From the NCBI GenBank assembly GCA_943737045.1, contig CALSFV010000153.1, positions 27,262 through 91,261 on the forward strand: a stretch of DNA of 64,000 nucleotides, written 5' to 3'. Position 1 is the stretch's first letter, and each line of letters begins with the position of its first letter. Source of the DNA: Parapristionchus giblindavisi. Lineage: Eukaryota; Nematoda; Chromadorea; Rhabditida; Diplogasteridae. The position numbers and the translations under genes were made by a program. A model generated the notes under the pieces. That model was not told the DNA's origin, did not search any database, and was given only the letters and a program-made list of their open reading frames with translations. Positions 1-9,142 of the stretch are shown here, in pieces.

Positions 1-149
1 GAAAATGTATGCAAATCAAGTGGTACACTGTGAGTATATTAGGATCTTGGTTATCTTCGATTCACCATATCTACTCAGGTGTTTGAATCCATGCATGATT
101 CAAGTAAAATTCTTGCAATAAATGGCATGATCTAGCATGTAATACAGTG

Positions 150-701
150 ATGCACTTAAGCCTTTTCAATACGAAGAACGCTTTCCTCGCGACGTTGATT
201 CCCGGAGGCACAGCCCTGGCTGGAGCCGCTTTCCATATGACGAATAAGCAGACGGTCGACTGGTGGGAGGTTAGTGGACATTAGATCTTTGATCTTTGAT
301 CTCTATCACTAGGACGAGAGCTTGCAAATTTTGAGAAAGTTTTGGTGTTTATCTAATTTCTTCTATAACATGATATGTCATTCTTGGTCGTCTTCGGTGA
401 AGTTGTCAGCAGTGGGAAATTTCGCATTATTGTCGTCTTTATCTGCTTTTATTTGCTCGGAGACTGATTTTTTATGAGGGAAAAGGGGTTTTATTTCCTT
501 GATAGGAAATCTAGTAGATTAAAAAAGAATGTAACTTGTCCAATGATGATTTTCCCCGACCGCCGTCCACCATCCAATTACAGAAGCTCCGTAAGCCCAC
601 ATGGATCACTCCCAATGTGATCAAGGCCTCGTCTGTCGTAGACCTCGTCAGTGTGGCGCCCGTCGGATACGCCAGCTATCTGTGCTACAAGCACGGAGGA
701 G
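150..701 (+). pseudogene. tspo-1: tspo-1 5' fragment (coding exons 1 and 2)
   Basis: Translocator protein, a five-helix mitochondrial outer-membrane protein of the TspO/MBR family that binds porphyrins and sterols. Exon 1 (150-269, 40 codons) starts at an ATG two bases after a TACAG acceptor-like site. It reads through a first hydrophobic helix (FLATLIPGGTALAGAAF) to TVDWWE and ends in phase 0 before GTTAGT. Exon 2 (584-701) reads KLRKPTWITPN, the family's P-x-W-x-x-P signature after helix 1, then GYASYLCYKHGG of helix 2. The donor is GTACGG. No third exon (the N-W-x-W helix) follows. The intron runs into a 33-bp minisatellite, then a mariner relic, then inverted sequence, so the gene is cut off here. 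Family assignment is firm; an intact gene elsewhere is likely. Confidence 0.8.
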
Positions 702-702
702 G

Positions 703-912
703 TACGGTAGCTTATTTGGTGATGGAACTGAGGAGTACGGTAGTTTATTTGATGATTGAACTGAGGAGTACGGTAGTTTATTTGATGATTGAACTGAGGA
801 GTAGGGTAGTTTATTTGATGAGTGAACTGAGGAGTACGGTAGTTTATTTGATGATTGAACTGAGGAGGTACGGTAGTTTATTTGATAAATTAAACTGTGG
901 AAAACGGTAGTT
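703..912 (+). repeat. 33-bp minisatellite in tspo intron 2
   Basis: About six imperfect copies of a 33-bp unit beginning TACGGTAGTTTATTTGATGA and ending in CTGAGGAG lie directly after the exon 2 donor. Because 33 is a multiple of three the array is open (YLMIELRSTVV repeated), but this is a by-product of the unit length. Fragments of the same array lie at 18,545-18,640 and, inverted, at 32,930-33,010. It was therefore part of the ancestral tspo intron. Confidence 0.85.
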
Positions 913-1170
913 TATTTGATTATTAGCGTCTCATAGTCTCTCACACGCAAATATTAGGTTGAGTCATAAGTCTTGTCGCATTTTGGAGGGGTATGTTTGT
1001 GCCATCACTGCTCAGTCGTACGTTATCAATTACCCCGTCCGTTCTGGCACTAAATAAGTCACTACTACTACTATTTGAGCGTACTAGTGAATTGTGCCTA
1101 CGTCGAGTCTAGTAGCTGAAACGCCTCTTCAATTCGTTCCCAGTTTTGTGCACATATGAGACGTCATGTT

Positions 1171-1890
1171 GTTTTCTTCCTATTCTAGCTCAAACATCCC
1201 GATGTCCACATCCGTATGGCGGTAGTATACAACACTAAGGCCCCTAGTACGCGCACTGTGCAACATTGGTTCAAACCCTTCGAAGAAGGGAGTACGACGT
1301 CAAAGGTCCGGACGGCCCCCGAGCTGGACTTGGACGTGCTGGAGCATCACGTACAAGCGGACCCCTATGCTACCACCCGTGATATGGCTACGAGTCTTAG
1401 GGCAAGCTAACCCACCATCGTTGGTTGCCTACAGGATCTTGACAAGGTCCAGAATTTGGGTCGATGGTTACCCCTCCGACTGTCGGACAAGCAGAAGTGA
1501 AACCGTGCGGACCCGTGTCTGAAGTTAATTTCGTACGCTCGTACAACGGCTTGGATCGACGGGATCATGACTGGAGATGAAAAGTGGATCCCTTACGACA
1601 ACGTAGTCCTCCGGGCTCAGTGGATCGATCGAGATGAGCAGTCCAATTTCATCGCAAAATCCGAACTTCACCAGAAAAAGATCATGCTGTCTGAATGGTG
1701 GGGCAGAGGCGGTTTGCTGCATTGGGAGCTGCTCGCTCAGGGGTCGGCTATTATGGTCGCGGTATACTCTCGCCAACTACAGACCCTGAAGTCCAAGGAC
1801 CCCTCCGTTCCCTGGCTGCTCGACCGGATTCACTTCCAGCACGACAACGCCCGACCCCATGTGGCAAGGACGATCAAAAAGGCCCCTTAA
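1171..1890 (+). mobile_element. Mariner transposase relic in tspo intron
   Basis: Decayed mariner-type transposase. The N-terminal helix-turn-helix part (STRTVQHWFKPFEEG, near 1,243-1,290) resembles the TVQ-WF-F-EG motif of the family. It is followed by in-frame stops at 1,408 and 1,498. After that come MTGDEKWIPYDN (from 1,567, first catalytic D) and HDNARPH (second catalytic D, near 1,840). The third acid and the 3' end are missing: at about 1,890 the sequence passes directly into an AT-rich repeat. No terminal inverted repeat was recognised. A second, 5'-truncated copy of exactly this relic lies at 5,897-6,479, mirrored at 7,709-8,291. Confidence 0.85.
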
Positions 1891-2735
1891 AGTCCGAAAA
1901 TTTCAAAATTTTTCAAGTTTGAAATGTTTTCATTTATACGGCTTATTGTGAAGTACTAATGATGTGAATAATATTCAGCTAATGCTCAATGGCTGATCTC
2001 TCCTTTCAACCATTTTTTGAAAATTTTCGTGCTGAATGCGTGCTAAAAATCAAAATTGTGCTTGAATCGGTTTCCAACTTGCTTTCTGTAACATTCTGTC
2101 ATAGTACTTTACAATGTACATAATCAATATGAAATTCGTTTATTTTCGAAAATTCAGTTTTTTTTTGCCATGACCAATGGGGTCATGGAAATCGATTTTT
2201 CAAAAGTGAGCCGAATGCTGGGATTTCTGTTCTACTATGTTTACTCGTCATGAAACTTCACATAATCATTGTCATTTGCTCGTTGTCACAGCATTCGAGT
2301 CGACAAACTGCAATATTTCAAAAATTTTCCGAAAAAGTAGGAACTTAAATTGAATTTTTTTGAATTTTCAAAAATAAACGATTTTCATATTGATTATGCA
2401 CATTGCAAAGTACTATGACAGAATGTTACAGAGAGCCAGTTGGAAACCGATTCAAACACAATTCTGATTTTTCGCACGCAATCAGAATGAAAATTTTCGA
2501 AAAAATGGTTAAAAGGAGAGATCAGCCATTGAGCATTGGCTGAATATTATTCACATCATTAGTACTTCACAACAAGCTACATAAATGGAAACATTTAAAA
2601 CTTGAGAAATTTTGAAATTTTCGACCATGACCCCGGGGTCATGAAAATCGAAATTTTCAAATTGATCCAAGTGATGGGCTTCTTGTGTCATTTTACTCGT
2701 CTCACCTCTAAACTTTGTGTAGGCCACAATTCCGC
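1891..2735. repeat. AT-rich dispersed repeat with a GACCCCGGGGTC palindrome
   Basis: AT-rich non-coding repeat containing self-complementary blocks. The stretches near 1,905-2,160 and 2,380-2,600 are inverted copies of each other, and the 18-bp perfect palindrome CATGACCCCGGGGTCATG lies at 2,625-2,642. Related sequence recurs at 6,480-7,690, 23,820-23,935, 24,466-24,605, 27,245-27,370 and 61,575-62,105. It looks like a foldback or MITE family. No target-site duplication could be defined. Confidence 0.6.
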
Positions 2736-2946
2736 ACCAATCGTTTGGAAAATACAGCATTTGTTCGGGAAAACCATCGATGACGAACCTTCGATCGAAA
2801 AATTCGAGAACTGGGTCTATCGTGAAAAACCCAATTTTAAGTGAAATGGATGCAGAATTGCTTAGGCTACAATACCTGGTCGAAAAACTCTGGAGCAAAC
2901 TACAACAAGGGATGATTTGTCCGAAAAAACCAAAATTTTGAGCCAA

Positions 2947-3268
2947 AAAAGAGGTTTAGGAATCTACGCACATACGATGCTAATAGTGAATTAGCAAGGT
3001 CTGTGCACCCTAGACGCATCGCAAATGATATTTGGAATTTATCTCAACAATTTGAGAAATTATGATTTTTAAACGTTTTTGCACTTAAATTAATTTTTCT
3101 AATAGCCTGAGGGCACAAACAGGAAATTTCTGCTGTTTTGTGTAATAAGGGCCGATGACACTCCTAACACCCAAGTATGGACCCCCAGCTCTCATTGCTA
3201 GCGCACGCGTCCGGGGGGTGGTCAGTATGATCGAGTCTTAGGGAACAGGCCTCTTAATCATTCACTCC
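2947..3268. other. No gene; cluster-specific flanking repeat
   Basis: No coding sequence is seen. This stretch (GGGCACAAACAGGAAATTTC, TAATAAGGGCCG, AAGTATGGACCCCCAG) recurs mirrored at 10,920-11,240, and again at 23,240-23,560 and, inverted, at 28,865-29,010. It travels with smn exon 7 or tspo exon 5, and is probably an old 3' flank of the duplicated unit. Confidence 0.6.
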
Positions 3269-5045
3269 TCATAGATCCTTCACGGGATCATTCTCCTTTT
3301 TGATCTGACGGATCATGTAAAGATAGAAGGCAGTCCACACCGCGTACTGAATCACCCAGTAACCCGCTGGTTTGTGGATCTGAAAGGAGAACATCAAAGA
3401 TCAAAGATCAACGATCAAAGACCAAAGACTAGAGATAACTGATCAATGTTTTCATATCAACTATCGATAACCTTTTTGGAAACCTTATTCCATGTAGATT
3501 CGCGTCAAGAAATCAAAATTAGAGAAAAATGGATTATGGTTAAGTGGTTCCCTTGTGAATTAATAATCAATATCTTAGATTCCTTACAGGAGCCCTGGAT
3601 GATCAGAAGGCGCGCCTCCGCTTCCGCCCATGCTCCGCCTCGACGCGCGTCCATTGCCGCGTTTCCGCGACGTCGACGCTACGATCGGCTCCTAACACGA
3701 AATATGATCAAATTGGAAATACGATTACGGTATCAATCGATAATCAACCAATCAATCAATACCTGCGGTGCGACAATCGTATTATCAGATTCTCCATCTT
3801 CGACGTAATCTTCCTCTCTGAAATCGAACAAAATATAAAAAAATATTCTGATTTTCTGATGTTAATCAATCAATAGAATTTTCCTAAATAAAATCAATAC
3901 ACTAACGGGTACAAGTCAGCGAAGGCAACGCTCTCGACATTCTCGTAGAAGTCAAAGCACACCTCGGCCGTGCCTGCTGCAGTGTCTACTCGCTGAAATC
4001 GATTGATATCGATCGATAACGAATAGATTACGGTATAAATGAGCAACGACTCACACGGATGACCGCAGGATACAGTAGATCCTCGTAGGGAGCGGTGCAA
4101 CGATCACCAATCGACCACTGAAACATATCCCCGCCTTCATTGTGTCAAAGAGTAAAAAATAAATAAATAATAATGACTTGTTAGAAATGCATCACAATTA
4201 AACCACCACCTTCATTGTCGAGAGAAAACGAACACTTGCGTCAAATTTAAGAACAAATTGGCGAAACAAAGTGTTGATTTTCGTCTTATTGTGTATTTTT
4301 ATTTTCTAAAGTGTTTTTACTTTAATGATGGTAGATTTTAATAAAACACAATAATCAATTAATGTGACAAACTTGAACACCCTTCGCTTCCTTAGCATTT
4401 TTGACAGAAGCAGCACCTTTTCCTGACCGTGCACCGATCGAATTCTGAATCAATAATTCGATAAAATCAATCAATAATTCAACTAAATCAATCAATAAAT
4501 CAATAACTAACATAGGCACTCGAGATGCTCTCTTCGTACATGCGAATGAGCGCTGTGTCGTCCCAGACCTCAGCCATATCAGACACGTTCGCTGAATCCT
4601 GCAACGAATCCTATTGATCATACGGTAGATCGATTAATCAATTGTCTTGAGGATCCAATCGTAATGTCATCAGTATTTGTACACATATAGTCGGTCTTCG
4701 TGCCTTATATCGAAAGCATTCTAATCATACATTTTCATACACTCATAAGGCGAGGATCGGCTCCACTAAATAGGCTCTTTTTTCCTAAATCGTCCCAACA
4801 TATTTCGAAATGACCAATTATACAAAAAATCTGTGAATCTGATCTATTTCTAGTCTGTTGTAATTTGTGAGGGCTCCGAAAATATATGATTCTAATGATT
4901 TATAAGGGGTCCGATATTGCTTCGAAATCGAAGAAAGATGAACCCCTACGTCAGTTATGAACAAGTTGAGACATTAATTCAACGTCTTTCAGATAACAAA
5001 AAATCACGAACAAAATACACCAACCCTTGTGAACACATTCGACAT
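3269..5045 (-). pseudogene. smn-1: smn-1 exons 1-7 joined to tspo exon 5 (left palindrome arm)
   Basis: Survival motor neuron protein, the core of the snRNP assembly complex, here chimeric. Exons on the minus strand: 5,045-5,025 (MSNVFTR), 4,598-4,512 (MAEVWDDTALIRMYEES, Gemin2-binding), 4,444-4,373 (GARSGKGAA linker), 4,117-4,055 and 3,992-3,907 (Tudor: WSIGDRCTAPYEDLLYPAVI, then TAEVCFDFYENV), 3,817-3,763 (acidic EEDYVEDGESD), 3,691-3,588 (basic SRKRGNGRASRR). The next acceptor belongs to tspo exon 5 (3,379-3,269, IHKPAGYWVIQYAVW to stop). Exon 7 has lost 7 nt relative to the copy at 34,539-34,649, so it ends in phase 2. Splicing to tspo would then stop after a few codons. Without that deletion the join would be in frame. 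The YG-box exon is absent. Confidence 0.85.
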
Positions 5046-5809
5046 CTTCGCTCTTTCTACAGTACTCTTCTGTTGAACTACAGTATCCTCAACTTCGACT
5101 ACAGTATCCCCTTCGGCTCCTACAGTATCCGAGTTCTGAGAACTTCCTTTCTGGAGCAGACCAATTAGCGTGGCAATAAACACTTTCGACTGAAATCGAA
5201 TCAATCGATAACCACATCTGATGTACCGTATTCCATTCAACCTTGTTCCATATAAAGTACGGTAGTCGTAGTCTGCTAACGACATCTTGGCACAACGAAC
5301 AATCGATAAATGATGATTTATTCAATACAAAATAATAATAATAATAAATCATTGTACAAAAGCATCCACCATTCACATCTCAAGCGGAAAGGAAGGGTTA
5401 CGGTATCGTAACCTAGAGACTATACAAATCAATCGATACTCAATAGAGTTACAAAATGAGGTACGAAAGAGTGGTTTTCTAATTAAAGGGAAAAGAAGAT
5501 ACTGAGGTAAGAAGATGGAAAACTTGTGGTTGGTTGTTAAAAATCAATATTAGAAAATGAAAATCATAATTAGTACAAAAAGGGGGCGGAGTCGAGGGAT
5601 GATGGCAATCGTGGTTGTTGAAATAGTAACATAGGAGGACGGAACGTGATGAGTGAAACTGAAAATGTATGCAAATCAAGTGGTACACTGTGAGTATATT
5701 AGGATCTTGGTTATCTTCGATTCACCATATCTACTCAGGTGTTTGAATCCATGCATGATTCAAGTAAAATTCTTGCAATAAATGGCATGATCTAGCATGT
5801 AATACAGTG
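5046..5809. promoter_or_regulatory. Divergent smn-1 / tspo-1 intergenic region
   Basis: About 765 bp separate the smn ATG (minus, 5,045) from the tspo ATG (plus, 5,810). On the smn side four TACTGTA heptamers lie exactly 21 bp apart just upstream of the ATG. A TTTCAG at about 140 nt upstream could be a trans-splice (SL) acceptor. On the tspo side a TACAG precedes the ATG by two bases. An alternative reading is an in-frame N-terminal extension of SMN beginning MSLADYDYRTLYGT at 5,285, which stays open in every copy. Both the shared promoter and the SL sites are inferences. Confidence 0.5.
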
Positions 5810-5896
5810 ATGCACTTAAGCCTTTTCAATACGAAGAACGCTTTCCTCGCGACGTTGATTCCCGGAGGCACAGCCCTGGCTGGAGCCGCTTTCCAT
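5810..5896 (+). pseudogene. tspo-1: tspo exon 1 fragment joined to mariner relic
   Basis: Identical to 150-236 (ATG to AGAAFH). It is then joined directly to the mariner relic at the position equivalent to 1,308, which removes 1,071 bp (end of exon 1, exon 2, the minisatellite and the transposase N-terminus). One base (T) is shared at the junction, consistent with end joining. The preceding 149 bp match window positions 1-149. Confidence 0.85.
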
Positions 5897-6479
5897 CCGG
5901 ACGGCCCCCGAGCTGGACTTGGACGTGCTGGAGCATCACGTACAAGCGGACCCCTATGCTACCACCCGTGATATGGCTACGAGTCTTAGGGCAAGCTAAC
6001 CCACCATCGTTGGTTGCCTACAGGATCTTGACAAGGTCCAGAATTTGGGTCGATGGTTACCCCTCCGACTGTCGGACAAGCAGAAGTGAAACCGTGCGGA
6101 CCCGTGTCTGAAGTTAATTTCGTACGCTCGTACAACGGCTTGGATCGACGGGATCATGACTGGAGATGAAAAGTGGATCCCTTACGACAACGTAGTCCTC
6201 CGGGCTCAGTGGATCGATCGAGATGAGCAGTCCAATTTCATCGCAAAATCCGAACTTCACCAGAAAAAGATCATGCTGTCTGAATGGTGGGGCAGAGGCG
6301 GTTTGCTGCATTGGGAGCTGCTCGCTCAGGGGTCGGCTATTATGGTCGCGGTATACTCTCGCCAACTACAGACCCTGAAGTCCAAGGACCCCTCCGTTCC
6401 CTGGCTGCTCGACCGGATTCACTTCCAGCACGACAACGCCCGACCCCATGTGGCAAGGACGATCAAAAAGGCCCCTTAA
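5897..6479 (+). mobile_element. Truncated mariner relic, second copy
   Basis: Same sequence as 1,308-1,890 with a constant offset of 4,589. It keeps the stops and the TGDEKW and HDNARPH blocks and lacks the N-terminal domain. The direct copy continues to 6,918 (equivalent of 2,329), where the palindrome turns round. Confidence 0.85.
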
Positions 6480-7708
6480 AGTCCGAAAATTTCAAAATTT
6501 TTCAAGTTTGAAATGTTTTCATTTATACGGCTTATTGTGAAGTACTAATGATGTGAATAATATTCAGCTAATGCTCAATGGCTGATCTCTCCTTTCAACC
6601 ATTTTTTGAAAATTTTCGTGCTGAATGCGTGCTAAAAATCAAAATTGTGCTTGAATCGGTTTCCAACTTGCTTTCTGTAACATTCTGTCATAGTACTTTA
6701 CAATGTACATAATCAATATGAAATTCGTTTATTTTCGAAAATTCAGTTTTTTTTTGCCATGACCAATGGGGTCATGGAAATCGATTTTTCAAAAGTGAGC
6801 CGAATGCTGGGATTTCTGTTCTACTATGTTTACTCGTCATGAAACTTCACATAATCATTGTCATTTGCTCGTTGTCACAGCATTCGAGTCGACAAACTGC
6901 AATATTTCAAAAATTTTCAGCCCATCACTTGGATCAATTTGAAAATTTCGATTTTCATGACCCCGGGGTCATGGTCGAAAATTTCAAAATTTCTCAAGTT
7001 TGAAATGTTTCCATTTATGTAGCTTGTTGTGAAGTACTAATGATGTGAATAATATTCAGCCAATGCTCAATGGCTGATCTCTCCTTTTAACCATTTTTTC
7101 GAAAATTTTCATTCTGATTGCGTGCGAAAAATCAGAATTGTGTTTGAATCGGTTTCCAACTGGCTCTCTGTAACATTCTGTCATAGTACTTTGCAATGTG
7201 CATAATCAATATGAAAATCGTTTATTTTTGAAAATTCAAAAAAATTCAATTTAAGTTCCTACTTTTTCGGAAAATTTTTGAAATATTGCAGTTTGTCGAC
7301 TCGAATGCTGTGACAACGAGCAAATGACAATGATTATGTGAAGTTTCATGACGAGTAAACATAGTAGAACAGAAATCCCAGCATTCGGCTCACTTTTGAA
7401 AAATCGATTTCCATGACCCCATTGGTCATGGCAAAAAAAAACTGAATTTTCGAAAATAAACGAATTTCATATTGATTATGTACATTGTAAAGTACTATGA
7501 CAGAATGTTACAGAAAGCAAGTTGGAAACCGATTCAAGCACAATTTTGATTTTTAGCACGCATTCAGCACGAAAATTTTCAAAAAATGGTTGAAAGGAGA
7601 GATCAGCCATTGAGCATTAGCTGAATATTATTCACATCATTAGTACTTCACAATAAGCCGTATAAATGAAAACATTTCAAACTTGAAAAATTTTGAAATT
7701 TTCGGACT
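6480..7708. repeat. Palindrome centre made of the AT-rich repeat
   Basis: No coding sequence. The left side (to 6,918) and the right side (from 7,270) are the inner ends of the palindrome arms. The spacer carries the palindrome CATGACCCCGGGGTCATG near 6,957. The spacer is the natural continuation of the right arm only, which marks the turn-round point at 6,918/6,919. Confidence 0.8.
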
Positions 7709-8291
7709 TTAAGGGGCCTTTTTGATCGTCCTTGCCACATGGGGTCGGGCGTTGTCGTGCTGGAAGTGAATCCGGTCGAGCAGCCAGGGAACGGAGGGGT
7801 CCTTGGACTTCAGGGTCTGTAGTTGGCGAGAGTATACCGCGACCATAATAGCCGACCCCTGAGCGAGCAGCTCCCAATGCAGCAAACCGCCTCTGCCCCA
7901 CCATTCAGACAGCATGATCTTTTTCTGGTGAAGTTCGGATTTTGCGATGAAATTGGACTGCTCATCTCGATCGATCCACTGAGCCCGGAGGACTACGTTG
8001 TCGTAAGGGATCCACTTTTCATCTCCAGTCATGATCCCGTCGATCCAAGCCGTTGTACGAGCGTACGAAATTAACTTCAGACACGGGTCCGCACGGTTTC
8101 ACTTCTGCTTGTCCGACAGTCGGAGGGGTAACCATCGACCCAAATTCTGGACCTTGTCAAGATCCTGTAGGCAACCAACGATGGTGGGTTAGCTTGCCCT
8201 AAGACTCGTAGCCATATCACGGGTGGTAGCATAGGGGTCCGCTTGTACGTGATGCTCCAGCACGTCCAAGTCCAGCTCGGGGGCCGTCCGG
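7709..8291 (-). mobile_element. Truncated mariner relic, mirrored copy
   Basis: Exact mirror of 5,897-6,479 within the palindrome, with the same stops and the same two catalytic-D blocks on the minus strand. It is not an independent insertion. Confidence 0.85.
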
Positions 8292-8378
8292 ATGGAAAGC
8301 GGCTCCAGCCAGGGCTGTGCCTCCGGGAATCAACGTCGCGAGGAAAGCGTTCTTCGTATTGAAAAGGCTTAAGTGCAT
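8292..8378 (-). pseudogene. tspo-1: tspo exon 1 fragment, mirrored
   Basis: Mirror of 5,810-5,896: ATG at 8,378 reading leftwards through FLATLIPGG to AGAAFH, then the mariner junction. Confidence 0.8.
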
Positions 8379-9142
8379 CACTGTATTACATGCTAGATCA
8401 TGCCATTTATTGCAAGAATTTTACTTGAATCATGCATGGATTCAAACACCTGAGTAGATATGGTGAATCGAAGATAACCAAGATCCTAATATACTCACAG
8501 TGTACCACTTGATTTGCATACATTTTCAGTTTCACTCATCACGTTCCGTCCTCCTATGTTACTATTTCAACAACCACGATTGCCATCATCCCTCGACTCC
8601 GCCCCCTTTTTGTACTAATTATGATTTTCATTTTCTAATATTGATTTTTAACAACCAACCACAAGTTTTCCATCTTCTTACCTCAGTATCTTCTTTTCCC
8701 TTTAATTAGAAAACCACTCTTTCGTACCTCATTTTGTAACTCTATTGAGTATCGATTGATTTGTATAGTCTCTAGGTTACGATACCGTAACCCTTCCTTT
8801 CCGCTTGAGATGTGAATGGTGGATGCTTTTGTACAATGATTTATTATTATTATTATTTTGTATTGAATAAATCATCATTTATCGATTGTTCGTTGTGCCA
8901 AGATGTCGTTAGCAGACTACGACTACCGTACTTTATATGGAACAAGGTTGAATGGAATACGGTACATCAGATGTGGTTATCGATTGATTCGATTTCAGTC
9001 GAAAGTGTTTATTGCCACGCTAATTGGTCTGCTCCAGAAAGGAAGTTCTCAGAACTCGGATACTGTAGGAGCCGAAGGGGATACTGTAGTCGAAGTTGAG
9101 GATACTGTAGTTCAACAGAAGAGTACTGTAGAAAGAGCGAAG
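8379..9142. promoter_or_regulatory. Mirrored divergent smn/tspo intergenic region
   Basis: Mirror of 5,046-5,809. The four TACTGTA heptamers start at 9,061, 9,082, 9,103 and 9,124, exactly 21 bp apart. They encode the heptads DTVGAEG, DTVVEVE, DTVVQQK and STVERAK in frame with the smn ATG. The possible SL acceptor GATTTCAG ends at about 9,000. Confidence 0.5.

Noticed and set aside
536..910. 124-codon frame ending in YLMIELRSTVV repeats
   Set aside because: It runs through the tspo intron-2 acceptor, exon 2 and the 33-bp minisatellite. Only 584-701 is exon; the rest is intron.
1525..1776. Minus-strand frame MARVYRDHNSRP and its copies at 6,114 and 7,823
   Set aside because: Antisense to the mariner transposase relic, with no domain of its own.
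5004..5376. Overlapping small frames (MNGGCFCTM..., MSLADYDYRT...) as independent genes
   Set aside because: The first is a shadow of the smn upstream region. The second is discussed as a possible SMN N-terminal extension and not as a separate gene.
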